A stretch of DNA of 64,000 bases from Shewanella gaetbuli (GTDB lineage Bacteria > Pseudomonadota > Gammaproteobacteria > Enterobacterales > Shewanellaceae), in contig NZ_JAKIKP010000003.1 of assembly GCF_023284065.1 (NCBI RefSeq), forward strand, positions 372,001-436,000. The letters are read 5' to 3'. The notes under the pieces were generated by a model. That model was not told where the DNA came from, made no database searches, and saw only the letters and a list, made by a program, of their open reading frames with translations. A program made the translations under genes and the position numbers. Each line of letters begins with the position of its first letter. Position 1 is the first letter of the stretch. Shown one piece after another: positions 53,707 through 63,040 of the stretch.

Positions 53707-55600
53707 ATTCTAGTCCGGCATATGCAGTCGTACCGCGGATGACCTCTGTGTAAGTAATTGGATCAGATACATCAGTATTGGTCAGGTTATTTACGCCAAA
53801 TTTTAATTGCAGATCGTTATTGAAGTAATAATTCATGCCTAAATCGATTGTGGTATAAGAGTCGGCAACATCATTTTGCCCAAGTTCACCAATTACATTG
53901 CTTCTAAAGTGTGCTTTAGCAAATACGTCTACTGAGTCTGTGGCATACCAATTAATTACTGTTGTTGCCTCGTGTTCAGCAGTGCCTTTTAAACGGGTTT
54001 CATCGGCATTATCTTTGGCATCTAAATAAGTGTATGACGCTTCAATACCTACATGTTCGAATTGATGAGACACTGTCGCTTCAACGCCTTTAATGGTGGC
54101 ATTGTCGATATTGCCAAAGGTTTGTAATGACTCATTAACTGCAACGTATTCAATAATATTTTCAATATCACTATTGAATAGTGTCACACTGGCACGGGTA
54201 TTATTATTGTCATAATGCACCCCTAGTTCACCAAAAGTACCTGTTTCGGCTTCTAGATCTTCATTACCGACAATTTCACAACGTCCACCACAACCAATAG
54301 CGGTGTAGTCGGCGAACGTTTGAACCATTTTAGGAGCTTTAAAGGCGGTGCTTATGCCTCCTTTAATGCTCCAGCCATTGGCAATTTGGTGGGTTAAATA
54401 GGCGCGGTAGGTAAACTCGCTGCCAAATTGTTCATCATCGTCTAAACGGCCGCCTAAGGTTAATTTGGTGTTATCGGTTAAAGCGATGTTGGTTTCCGCA
54501 AATATACCACTGGCCGTTCTTTCAATGCTGTCGCCTTCAAAAAAGATGTCATTACCGGTCAGTGATGACTGCTTTGCCGTTGCGCCAAAAGTGACATCAT
54601 ATTGGTCAAAATAGAAGCTGGCTTGGGTATCAACACCATAGGTACGTTCATGCAAATTGGCGGTTGGGTTATCTAAATAATCAACTTGAAAATCATCATA
54701 GAAAAAGTTGGCATTAAACTCGCCATTTTCCATGGTGAATTGATAATCGGCACGAACAGCTTGTTTGTCGCGGTTTTGATCAAGTGTTCTGCCGTTATAA
54801 ACGCTATTGGCTTGCTGGTCTTCTCGAGAGAGTTGTAGCTCTAAACCTAACTGGTGATTCTCCGCTAGGTTAATATCTAACTGATTAAAAACATTATAGT
54901 TGTCACGTGCCCGCAGTTTACTTGAGGTTGGCGTATCTTCATAAAAGGTTTCATCAAGGTGTAAATAGTTACCAAATACCGTCCAGCTTAGGGTGTCATT
55001 TATGGGCGTTGAAAAATATAACCCCAACTGTTCACCGTTGCCGCCTTCATCGCCAATGTTGTATTGGCCTTCAATGCTAATAGCGCCTTCAGCGCTACCG
55101 TTATGCTTTTTGGTGAAAACGTTCACCACGCCGCCCATGGCATCAGCACCATAAATTGATGACATTGGCCCACGCACCACTTCAACGTGGCTCATGGCAA
55201 TAGAGGGGACAGCGCTTAATACATTATCATCACCACGCCACAAGGCTTCGCCACTATGAGAGCGTTGATTGTTTAATAATACTTGGGTGTAGTCGTTACT
55301 GAGTCCACGCATATTGACACTACGTGAACCATTGGAATTGGTTGAAACAGAGATACCGGGAATATTAAAAATAATATCGCCTAAATCCTGTGACATTTGC
55401 ACTTTATCGGCCATATCGACATCAATCATGCTGATACTAGCAGGAGCCTCTGAAATCGGCGTACTTTGGCCAGCCGTTGCCGTAATTACCATCACCTCAT
55501 TAATTTGACTCGCAATTTGGGCGGCAATGTCATTTTGTAATTGGTCAGCTTGAACAAAAGGAACGCATGCAAGGCTGGTTAAGGTGATGATTTTTTTCAT
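53696..55600 (-). CDS. TonB-dependent outer-membrane receptor
   Basis: This 634-residue protein has a signal peptide ending near AQ-A (MKKIITLTSLACVPFVQA), a TonB-box-like EVMVITATA near residue 35 and a plug domain with ISVSTNSNGSRSVNMRG, VLLNNQRSHS and VEVVRGPMSSIYGADAMGGVV. The 22-strand barrel ends in a C-terminal Phe (YAGLEYAF), the signal read by BAM. A Fur-box-like site lies 26 bases upstream of the ATG, so iron limitation probably induces it; the ligand is likely a siderophore or another iron carrier. A CGGRCEIVGNEDLEAE loop contains two cysteines near residue 440. It overlaps the AbgT gene. Confidence 0.9.
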   Translation of the reverse strand: MKKIITLTSLACVPFVQADQLQNDIAAQIASQINEVMVITATAGQSTPISEAPASISMIDVDMADKVQMSQDLGDIIFNIPGISVSTNSNGSRSVNMRGLSNDYTQVLLNNQRSHSGEALWRGDDNVLSAVPSIAMSHVEVVRGPMSSIYGADAMGGVVNVFTKKHNGSAEGAISIEGQYNIGDEGGNGEQLGLYFSTPINDTLSWTVFGNYLHLDETFYEDTPTSSKLRARDNYNVFNQLDINLAENHQLGLELQLSREDQQANSVYNGRTLDQNRDKQAVRADYQFTMENGEFNANFFYDDFQVDYLDNPTANLHERTYGVDTQASFYFDQYDVTFGATAKQSSLTGNDIFFEGDSIERTASGIFAETNIALTDNTKLTLGGRLDDDEQFGSEFTYRAYLTHQIANGWSIKGGISTAFKAPKMVQTFADYTAIGCGGRCEIVGNEDLEAETGTFGELGVHYDNNNTRASVTLFNSDIENIIEYVAVNESLQTFGNIDNATIKGVEATVSHQFEHVGIEASYTYLDAKDNADETRLKGTAEHEATTVINWYATDSVDVFAKAHFRSNVIGELGQNDVADSYTTIDLGMNYYFNNDLQLKFGVNNLTNTDVSDPITYTEVIRGTTAYAGLEYAF

Positions 55601-55625
55601 AGTGTATACGACTGTTATTGCAAAG

Positions 55626-55644
55626 GAGAACGATTATCAATTGC
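55626..55644 (-). promoter_or_regulatory. Fur box upstream of the TonB receptor gene
   Basis: Read on the minus strand, the 19 bases match the Fur consensus GATAATGATAATCATTATC at 14 positions, including the central TGATAATC. It lies 26 bases before the receptor start codon, overlapping the likely promoter, as for repressor action. Confidence 0.7.
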
Positions 55645-55900
55645 AGTCTCAAGGGTGTCAACGAAAAAAACTCGTTAAAACTTACCAGATAAAAAATTAT
55701 GGTTGTGATCACAATGTTCGTTAATCTTATGTTGATAAGTTGTTTATTTTGTTGGTGTTATTTTTCGGTTGTGCTGTTAGTTGATTTATTGTTTTTGGTG
55801 GCTTTTTTAATAAACCCAAGACTAATGGGGCGAAAACAACGATAATTAGTATTAGATGATTTTTGTGCGTGTAAATACGCAGCGACAGTAGGGCAATTTA

Positions 55901-58087
55901 ATGGAAATTAAAGTTAACTTTCTTGATAACTTACGTTTAGAAGCTAAGTTTGATGATTTTACCGTAACGGCTGACCAACCGATTCGATACAAAGGGGATG
56001 GTAGTGCGCCAAGCCCATTCGATTACTTTTTAGCATCATCAGCGTTGTGCGCGGCCTATTTCATTAAGGTGTACTGTAAAGCTCGCGATATCTCTACCGA
56101 GAACATTCGTCTTTCACAAAATAATATTGTTGATCCTGAAGATCGTTACAACCAGATATTTCAAATTCAGGTCGAACTACCTGATGATATTTCAGAAAAA
56201 GATCGCCAAGGTATTTTACGCTCAATTGATCGCTGTACCGTTAAAAAAGTCGTTCAGACCGGCCCTGAGTTCAAAATTGAAACCATTGAAAACTTAGATG
56301 CTGATGCGAATGCCATGTTAATGGGGCAACCCGATGGCGACAGCAGTACTTATATTGTTGGTAAAGACTTACCGCTTGAAAAAACCATTGAAAATATGAC
56401 CGCCATGTTGGCTGATCTAGGCATGAAGATTGAAATTTCATCATGGCGTAACATCGTGCCAAATGTGTGGTCATTGCATATTCGTGATGCAGCATCACCT
56501 ATGTGCTTTACCAATGGTAAAGGGGCGACTAAAGAGAGTGCTTTATGCTCAGCCTTAGGTGAGTTTATTGAGCGATTAAATAATAACTTTTTCTATAATG
56601 ATCAATTTTTTGGAACAGAAATAGCCAATGCTGATTTTGTCCATTATCCATCAGAAAAGTGGTTTGAACTTGAAGATGATGATGCATTACCGCAAGGGAT
56701 TTTAGATGAATACACGCTTGAAATTTATAACCCAGATGACGAGTTATGTGGTTCACATTTAATTGATACTAACTCTGGCAATATTGAGCGTGGTATTTGT
56801 GCTATTCCTTATATTCGTCAGTCAGATGGTGAAACGGTTTATATTCCGTCAAACTTGATTGAAAACTTGTTCTTAAGCAATGGTATGAGCGCGGGTAACA
56901 ATCTACAAGAAGCCCATGTTCAATGCTTATCTGAAATTTTTGAACGAGCGGTTAAACGCCAAATTATCGAACAAGAAATTGTGCTGCCTGAAGTGCCAAT
57001 GTCTGTATTAGAAAAGTACCCGAGTATTTTAGCGGGCATTAAAGGGTTAGAAGATCAGGGCTTCCCTGTTGTAGTGAAAGATGCCTCTTTAGGCGGTCAG
57101 TTCCCGGTAATGTGTGTCACCTTAATGAACCCAAGAACCGGCGGTGTATTTGCATCATTTGGTGCGCACCCTAGCTTTGAAGTCGCATTAGAGCGCAGTT
57201 TAACTGAGCTACTACAAGGCCGAAGTTTTGAAGGGTTAAACGATGTACCAAAACCCACATTTAACAGTATGGCGGTGTCAGAGCCTGAAAATTTTGTTGA
57301 GCACTTTATTGATTCAACTGGGGTGATCTCTTGGCGTTTCTTTAGCAGTAATGCCGATTATGATTTTTGTGAGTGGGACTTTGCTGGCACTTCTGAACAA
57401 GAAGCAAATGCGCTATTTGGCATTTTAAAAGACATGGGCAAAGAGGTATATGTTGCCGAATTTACTGAGCTTGGTGCTTCAGCGTGTCGTATTTTAGTGC
57501 CAGATTACTCAGAAGTTTACCCAGTAGATGATTTGATTTGGGATAACACTAATAAAGCATTAGATTATCGTGAAGATATTTTGAATTTACACTCATTAAC
57601 CGATGATGAGCTGGTGGATTTAGTTAATCGTTTAGAAGAAAGTCAGTTAGACAATTATACCGATATTCGCACCCTTATTGGCATTGTGTTTGATGAGAAT
57701 ACCGTGTGGGGACAGTTGACTATTATTGAGCTGAAAATTCTGATCTTCTTAGCACTTGGTGCCCACGAAGAAGCATTAGATTTAGTGGAAGACTTTTTAC
57801 AGTTTAATGATAATACCGTCGAAAGAGGCTTATTCTATCAAGCTATAAATGCCGTTCTAGAAGTTGAATTAGACGATGATCTAGAGCTTGAGCACTTTAT
57901 TGTTAACTTCAAACGTATGTTTGGTGAACAAGTGATGGAAAACGTAGTGGGCAGTGTTAACGGTAGCGTCAGATTTTATGGTTTAACACAAACCAGTATG
58001 AACTTGGAAGGCATCGAACCTCACTTAAGATTAATTGAAAGCTATAAAAAGCTACATCAGGCTAGAGGGAATGCCGTAAAAGTTTAG
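55901..58087 (+). CDS. OsmC domain/YcaO domain fusion protein
   Basis: This 728-residue protein joins an N-terminal OsmC-like domain (about 1-135; SAPSPFDYFLASSALCAAYFI with the conserved Cys, and a second Cys in SIDRCTVKKV) to a full YcaO domain (about 175-590). The YcaO ATP-binding signatures are seen: GKGATKESALCSALGEFIER and LQEAHVQCLSEIFERAVKR. E. coli YcaO (586 residues, no OsmC) is needed with RimO for beta-methylthiolation of ribosomal protein S12. OsmC domains reduce hydroperoxides or use thiols. A C-terminal helical domain of about 140 residues follows. No RimO or azole-synthesis partner is adjacent. AGGG precedes the ATG. Confidence 0.9.
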   Translation: MEIKVNFLDNLRLEAKFDDFTVTADQPIRYKGDGSAPSPFDYFLASSALCAAYFIKVYCKARDISTENIRLSQNNIVDPEDRYNQIFQIQVELPDDISEKDRQGILRSIDRCTVKKVVQTGPEFKIETIENLDADANAMLMGQPDGDSSTYIVGKDLPLEKTIENMTAMLADLGMKIEISSWRNIVPNVWSLHIRDAASPMCFTNGKGATKESALCSALGEFIERLNNNFFYNDQFFGTEIANADFVHYPSEKWFELEDDDALPQGILDEYTLEIYNPDDELCGSHLIDTNSGNIERGICAIPYIRQSDGETVYIPSNLIENLFLSNGMSAGNNLQEAHVQCLSEIFERAVKRQIIEQEIVLPEVPMSVLEKYPSILAGIKGLEDQGFPVVVKDASLGGQFPVMCVTLMNPRTGGVFASFGAHPSFEVALERSLTELLQGRSFEGLNDVPKPTFNSMAVSEPENFVEHFIDSTGVISWRFFSSNADYDFCEWDFAGTSEQEANALFGILKDMGKEVYVAEFTELGASACRILVPDYSEVYPVDDLIWDNTNKALDYREDILNLHSLTDDELVDLVNRLEESQLDNYTDIRTLIGIVFDENTVWGQLTIIELKILIFLALGAHEEALDLVEDFLQFNDNTVERGLFYQAINAVLEVELDDDLELEHFIVNFKRMFGEQVMENVVGSVNGSVRFYGLTQTSMNLEGIEPHLRLIESYKKLHQARGNAVKV

Positions 58088-58097
58088 CCCGCTAGCA

Positions 58098-59187
58098 ACA
58101 GCAGATTCCGGCTCAAAAGCGTTGCCGGAATGACGTTCTTCCTCGTCACCCTTGAGATAATTAAATTCCCGTCACCCTCGAGATCTTTTATCGAGGGTCT
58201 GTTTTGGGTTTACCTACGTGAAGAAAGCAGATTCCGGCCCAAAAGCATTGCCGGAATGACGTTGGTTAGAGCATCGTAGGAATGACGTTTTCCTCGTCAC
58301 CCTTGAGATCTTTTATCGAGGGTCTGCTTTGGATTTATCTACGTGAAGAAAGCAGATTCCGGCTCAAAAGCGTTGCCGGAATGACTGTGGTTAAAGCATC
58401 GTAGGAATGACGTTCTTCCTCGTCACCCTCGAGATCTTTTATCGAGGGTCTGTTTTGGGTTTACCTATGTGAAGAAAGCAGATTCCGGCTCAAAAGCGTT
58501 GCCGGAATGACGTTGGTTAAAGCATCGTAGGAATGACGTTCTTCCTCGTCGCCCTCGTGATAATTAAATTCCCGTCACCCTTGGGATCTTTTATCGAGGG
58601 TCTGCTTTGGATTTATCTACGTGAAGAAAGCAGATTCCGGCCCAAAAGCATTGCCGGAATGACGTTCTTCCTCGTCGCCCTTGAGATAATTAAATTCCCG
58701 TCACCCTCGAGATCTTTTATCGAGGGTCTGCTTTGGGTTTACCTACGTGAAGAAAGCAGATTCCGGCCCAAAAGCATTGCCGGAATGACGTTCTTTCCCG
58801 TCACCCTTGGGATCTTTTATCGAGGGTCTGCTTTGGATTTACCTACGTGAAGAAAGCAGATTCCGGCCCAAAAGCATTGCCGGAATGACGTTCTTCCTCG
58901 TCACCCTCGAGATCTTTTATCGAGGGTCTGTTTTGGGTTTACCTACGTGAAGTAAGCAGATTCCGGCTCAAAAGCGTTGCCGGAATGACGTTGGTTAAAG
59001 CATCGTAGGAATGACGTTTTCCTCGTCACCCTTGAGATAATTAAATTCCCGTCACCCTTGAGATCTTTTATCGAGGGTCTGTTTTGGGTTTACCTATGTG
59101 AAGAAAGCAGATTCCGGCTCAAAAGCGTTGCCGGAATGACGTTCTTTCCCGTCACCCTCGAGATCTTTTATCGAGGGTCTGTTTTGG
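58098..59187. repeat. Palindromic repeat array 2 (modular, 100-152-bp steps)
   Basis: Nine copies of the GATTCCGGC-N10-GCCGGAATGAC palindrome begin at 58104, 58230, 58355, 58481, 58633, 58759, 58859, 58959 and 59110. Steps are 126, 125, 126, 152, 126, 100, 100 and 151 bases. Each unit also has the ACCCTYGA-GATCTTTTA-TCGAGGGT palindrome. Units with steps near 126 carry one extra module, those near 152 carry two (A: a GTTRGAGCATCGTAGGAATGA-like insert; B: CACCCTTGAGATAATTAAAT then TCCCGT). Linker TTTACCTACGTGAAGAAAGC differs from array 1. Frames inside the array are repeat artefacts. Confidence 0.92.
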
Positions 59188-59193
59188 ATTTTT

Positions 59194-60657
59194 TTAAAGT
59201 TCTGACTCACCATCCATTTTTGTGAATATCCAATCTATTGGTTTGTGCCAACCACCGTAATTGGGGTTTGAGTCTTGAACCTCATCACCACTTTGCCACT
59301 CAATGTCACCGTCTTTATTACGGCTAACATGCCAATATAAGCTTTCTTTTTGGCTAAATAGGTAGTCTTCTACTTTGGCTGCAAATGCTTCACTATGAAC
59401 AAATAATCCAAATTCAACATTTAAAAAGTCAGAACGTGGGTCAAAGTTTGATGAACCAATGTATGACAATTTATCATCTAAAATAATGGTCTTATTATGG
59501 TAATAAGTTGCAGCGTGATAAAAGTGATCATCATTTTTAGCTTCATCTTTGTATTCGTAAAGCTCTATACCCATATCAAGTAACGTTTGACGATGTTTTT
59601 CATAATAAGCCGGGATAAATAACGAGTCATTTGATGCTGACGAATTAGTAATCAGTTGAACTTTTGCGCCATTGCGAGTTAATTTATCAAGTACCACAAA
59701 CTCACCATTGGTAGGTACAACATATGGTGTTGATATAACGGCTTTTTTAGCGGTTTTGATCTCTTTGTTAATGGCGATTTCTGCTCGCTGTCTAAAGTAA
59801 GGCAAACTGTTTTGTAACTTTTGCAATGAGTCAAATACCGGTGTTACAGTCACATCAATAAATTCAACCGTTGGCATTAATGCTATGGTTTGCTCAATAT
59901 CTGCAATAATTTCAGGCTGTTGTTTCTTGGCCTTAGCATAGGCTTTATTGAGGTTAATATATTCTTGAGGCTGCTTAATGCTAATTAACTCTGCAATAGG
60001 CGTTACTACATCACTTTGCCAAATCACTTCATAATTGTCGGCAAATGGGGCTATAACAGCACCTTGAAATAGCACGTCCATATCATAAAAGTTAGCGTCT
60101 TTGCTGTAACCAAAATACTCGTCACCAATATTACGGCCACCTAGAATTAGTTGTTGATTATCAACATTGAAGTATTTTTCATGTAAACGATTATCTAATT
60201 GATCTTGATGCATTTGAAAATCGGCTGCACGACCTACCCAGCCCATTTTGCGTGAGTTAAATGGGTTAAAAATGCGTACCTGTACATTAGAATGAGCGTC
60301 TAAATCGGCTAGCCATTTTTCATTAAAAACCAATAAGTCATCTAGTGTTAAGCGGATTTTAACGCCTCGATCGGCGGCTTGTTTTAGTTCATCTACAAGC
60401 ATTAACCCTAAGGTGTCGCCATTCCATGAAAAGTACGTCATATCAATGGTTGATTGTGCTTTTCTGACAAGCTCTACTCGTCTTGCAAACGCTTCTGGTG
60501 CGGTGGGTATTAAGTAAGCTTTTGCCTCAAACTGGCTGGTTTGGTAGTTAGCTTCAAATTCCTCTGGGACTGTTGGGCTAGGTGAAGCACAACCCGTTAG
60601 CACGAATATAATCGTTACTAAAGACAATAAAGGTGAAAAAAATCGTGGCATTGTCAT
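59194..60657 (-). CDS. Phospholipase D-like lipoprotein
   Basis: This 487-residue protein has a lipoprotein signal (LVTIIFVLTGCASPS) and two HKD motifs of the phospholipase D superfamily: HEKYFNVDNQQLILGGRNIG near residue 158 and HNKTIILDDKLSYIGSSNFD near 393. Each supplies His-x-Lys-(x)4-Asp. The enzyme is a phosphatidyltransferase or phospholipase; cardiolipin synthase-like activity is possible. The anchor places it in the envelope. AGGG lies about 9 bases before the ATG. The stop lies a few bases from the end of repeat array 2, whose hairpins could end its transcript. Confidence 0.88.
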   Translation of the reverse strand: MTMPRFFSPLLSLVTIIFVLTGCASPSPTVPEEFEANYQTSQFEAKAYLIPTAPEAFARRVELVRKAQSTIDMTYFSWNGDTLGLMLVDELKQAADRGVKIRLTLDDLLVFNEKWLADLDAHSNVQVRIFNPFNSRKMGWVGRAADFQMHQDQLDNRLHEKYFNVDNQQLILGGRNIGDEYFGYSKDANFYDMDVLFQGAVIAPFADNYEVIWQSDVVTPIAELISIKQPQEYINLNKAYAKAKKQQPEIIADIEQTIALMPTVEFIDVTVTPVFDSLQKLQNSLPYFRQRAEIAINKEIKTAKKAVISTPYVVPTNGEFVVLDKLTRNGAKVQLITNSSASNDSLFIPAYYEKHRQTLLDMGIELYEYKDEAKNDDHFYHAATYYHNKTIILDDKLSYIGSSNFDPRSDFLNVEFGLFVHSEAFAAKVEDYLFSQKESLYWHVSRNKDGDIEWQSGDEVQDSNPNYGGWHKPIDWIFTKMDGESEL

Positions 60658-60729
60658 CGTTAGAAACCCTGTATAAAGTTCAATTAAACGCAGATGTGTC
60701 GAGTGAGTCAGTTTTGGCAGTTGACGCTA

Positions 60730-60748
60730 AGGCCGGAATATCCGGCCT
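60730..60748. terminator. Hairpin between the esterase-like and PLD-like genes
   Basis: AGGCCGGA pairs with TCCGGCCT around ATA. No T-run follows on either strand, so it is an unlikely strong terminator. The CCGGAAT core resembles the palindromes of the two arrays, so it may be a solitary member. Confidence 0.45.
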
Positions 60749-60773
60749 GACTAACGCGACTAATAAATCATGT

Positions 60774-62822
60774 TTATTTCATATAGTTTTGCATGAAGCC
60801 TAGGTTTTCTAAACCGTTTAGACGACCTTTACGCAGTTCTGGATCAAGTCCTGATTGTGTATTGCTATCCCAATCAGTTGTGGTGCTGATGTCACCATCT
60901 TTGCTAATGGTTAAAACCGTGTCAGAGCTTGCATCATATTGATAAGCTTCAAATAACTCATCGCTGAACCACAAGCGTGACATTTTATTCATTAAGGCTT
61001 CATCTTTTGAGCTGGTTTTTACCGTTGAACCGTCAAGTTTTAGCGCTTTGTTGAATACAAATGGTAGTTCAGAACCATTACATGCACCAGTAATACAGCT
61101 GATGGTTTTGATCAAGTCACCGATATCTAGCTTGCCTTCTTGACCATCAGTATTGTACGTCCACACATTGAAGCTTGCGTGATAACCAAAGTGATAGAAT
61201 GTTGAATCAATGGCATTTTCTTGAGCTTGTTTTGCTTGTAAACGGCTAGGACCAGCAAATATCATGTCGTTCAGCAACATTTTAAATTGCTTCATGTTTT
61301 CTAGGCCGCCACCAATTTCACCTTCTGGATTCGGGTAGTAATCAGTTAATCCTAATAGGCCATTGGTTAAATCACCATTACCTAAGCCAAAGTAGAATTT
61401 AGTCATGGCTAAGTAGGCGGTTAAATCTCCAAGCTCTAATTGTGCTTTAATGTCATCAGCTGTCATGGCCGCTAGCTTAGTTTCAATTTGTTGTTGGTTT
61501 TCAGCTTTGCTTAACCACTCAACAATGGCCTCTGGCGATGATAAGTCTTCCTCTTCAGGAGAAGGTAATAGTCCTGAAATTAAAAAGGTTAAGCTAGGTA
61601 GCATTGCAGCGGTATTGGCTTCATCACTATTAACACCTACAACCGTTGGTACCGCAAAGGTATCTAATGCGGGTTGGCTAGCTAAGTGGTAGCCGTCAAT
61701 TTTACCAAATAACGTCTTTTTATATTCAATATAAGGTGCAAATGGCATTAGGTTAGCTAATGGTGTTGCTTCGCCTGATACTTTAGACGTTAAACATAAA
61801 GCACTGCCTGCCAGGTTGCTGGTATCAATACAGCTTAGGCCTGTCCAGTCACCAATTCGAGCTAGTGGTGATAATGCTTTGGCTTGTACTTGCATAAGTT
61901 GATCTAGCGGTAAGTCTGCAAGGTTAGCGTCATCAAGCTCTGGCATTTCTGCTTGTATATCGGCAACTTTATCCGCAAAATCTTCAGCTTGGTCATAGGT
62001 GCGGTAATCAAACCCATATGGGTTACTTTGCATAATGGCACGGTTGAAGTATGTGTTTGCAACCGGCTCTTTACCGTCTTCTTGCTGTAAAATACCCACT
62101 GACATGGCACCCGCACCTTGACCCATTAAAGTGATATTTTGTGCGTCACCACCAAAGTCAGCAATATAGTTTTGTACCCATTCAAGGGCGCGTTTTTGGT
62201 CGCCTAAACCGTAGTTACCGCCTTGGTTATCTTTTTTCCAATGGCTACCCAGTAAACCTAAACGGTAGTTAAGGGTTACAGCGATGAAAGGGCTATCTTC
62301 AGCAGCGCCTTGGGCTACAACCGTATCGGCGTGAATTAATGGCTCTGAACCGGCACCGTATTCAAAGTCACCACCATGAATAAACACATAAACCGGCAGT
62401 TGTGCATCATTAGCAGTATCTGCTGGACGCCAAATATTTAAGTTTAAGCAGTCTTCAGACTGTGCTTGAGTGGTGGTTTTTAGCTGTGGGCAAGCGTCTT
62501 GAAACGAGGTTGCATCCACTTCAGCTGCAAGCTCTTCAACTTCACTGTGTTGAAAACGCTCGGCTTGTGCATAACGAATACCTTTAAAAGCTTCTATTGA
62601 AGCTAAAGTTTGCTCGTCGTCTAAAGAGGTCACCACTAATGACTCTTTCATTGCTTTAATTTGGCTGTTTTGAATATCAACCGTTACTTCTTCTGCTGGA
62701 AGAGGCTGTAAAACGGGTGGATCAATTGGCTTTGGTGTTTCAGCTGTGTCGTCACTGCCGCCACAGGCTGCTAAGGTTAATGTTACGGTAACAGCAATTA
62801 AAGAACGTTTAAAAAATGTCAT
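60774..62822 (-). CDS. Carboxylesterase-fold lipoprotein lacking catalytic Ser and His
   Basis: This 682-residue protein has a lipoprotein signal (SLIAVTVTLTLAACGGSDD) and the type-B carboxylesterase fold: FKGIRYAQAERF, SEDCLNLNIWRP, PVYVFIHGGDFEYGAGSE and ALEWVQNYIADFGGDAQNIT. The nucleophile elbow, normally GESAG, reads GQGAG, so Gly236 replaces the serine. The usual His motif GACHGSELPYVF reads GACNGSELPFVF, so Asn582 replaces His. Both were checked in the DNA. The gene is otherwise intact, with a good ribosome-binding site (AGGAC). It cannot be a normal serine esterase; a binding or adhesion role, as in neuroligin-like relatives, is conceivable. Confidence 0.88.
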   Translation of the reverse strand: MTFFKRSLIAVTVTLTLAACGGSDDTAETPKPIDPPVLQPLPAEEVTVDIQNSQIKAMKESLVVTSLDDEQTLASIEAFKGIRYAQAERFQHSEVEELAAEVDATSFQDACPQLKTTTQAQSEDCLNLNIWRPADTANDAQLPVYVFIHGGDFEYGAGSEPLIHADTVVAQGAAEDSPFIAVTLNYRLGLLGSHWKKDNQGGNYGLGDQKRALEWVQNYIADFGGDAQNITLMGQGAGAMSVGILQQEDGKEPVANTYFNRAIMQSNPYGFDYRTYDQAEDFADKVADIQAEMPELDDANLADLPLDQLMQVQAKALSPLARIGDWTGLSCIDTSNLAGSALCLTSKVSGEATPLANLMPFAPYIEYKKTLFGKIDGYHLASQPALDTFAVPTVVGVNSDEANTAAMLPSLTFLISGLLPSPEEEDLSSPEAIVEWLSKAENQQQIETKLAAMTADDIKAQLELGDLTAYLAMTKFYFGLGNGDLTNGLLGLTDYYPNPEGEIGGGLENMKQFKMLLNDMIFAGPSRLQAKQAQENAIDSTFYHFGYHASFNVWTYNTDGQEGKLDIGDLIKTISCITGACNGSELPFVFNKALKLDGSTVKTSSKDEALMNKMSRLWFSDELFEAYQYDASSDTVLTISKDGDISTTTDWDSNTQSGLDPELRKGRLNGLENLGFMQNYMK

Positions 62823-62982
62823 GATAGAGTCCTATTGGTGCGGCTTGGTGGCCAAAAACTAACAAATTGGTTTAATGTGCTTGTAGTGTTAGTCAGTTGT
62901 GTTCTGTATGTGGCTAGAATATCGGCTTTGTGTTGATGATTTAAATCGCTTATGTAGGACGTCATCATCGTTTAGCAGATTT

Positions 62983-63013
62983 GGTAAGTGGTTTATGCGA
63001 TAAACCACTTACC
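62983..63013 (-). terminator. Long hairpin after the outer-membrane protein gene
   Basis: GGTAAGTGGTTTA and TAAACCACTTACC form a perfect 13-bp stem with a 5-base loop. On the minus strand it lies 28 bases after the barrel gene, whose transcript it probably ends, though only AAATC follows rather than a T-run. Confidence 0.6.
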
Positions 63014-63040
63014 TTAACCCTAAGAAAGTTATCTATTTTT

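Noticed and set aside
55703..55714. Perfect palindrome TTGTGATCACAA as a CRP site
   Set aside because: CRP half-sites need a 6-base gap and here there is none; a 12-base palindrome is expected by chance several times in 64 kb.
58533..58850. 105-codon frame inside repeat array 2
   Set aside because: The translation merely repeats with the DNA unit and there is no ribosome-binding site; it is an artefact of the array.
51111..59187. CRISPR arrays
   Set aside because: Units are 98-152 bases, repeat in full with no unique spacers, and no cas genes are present.
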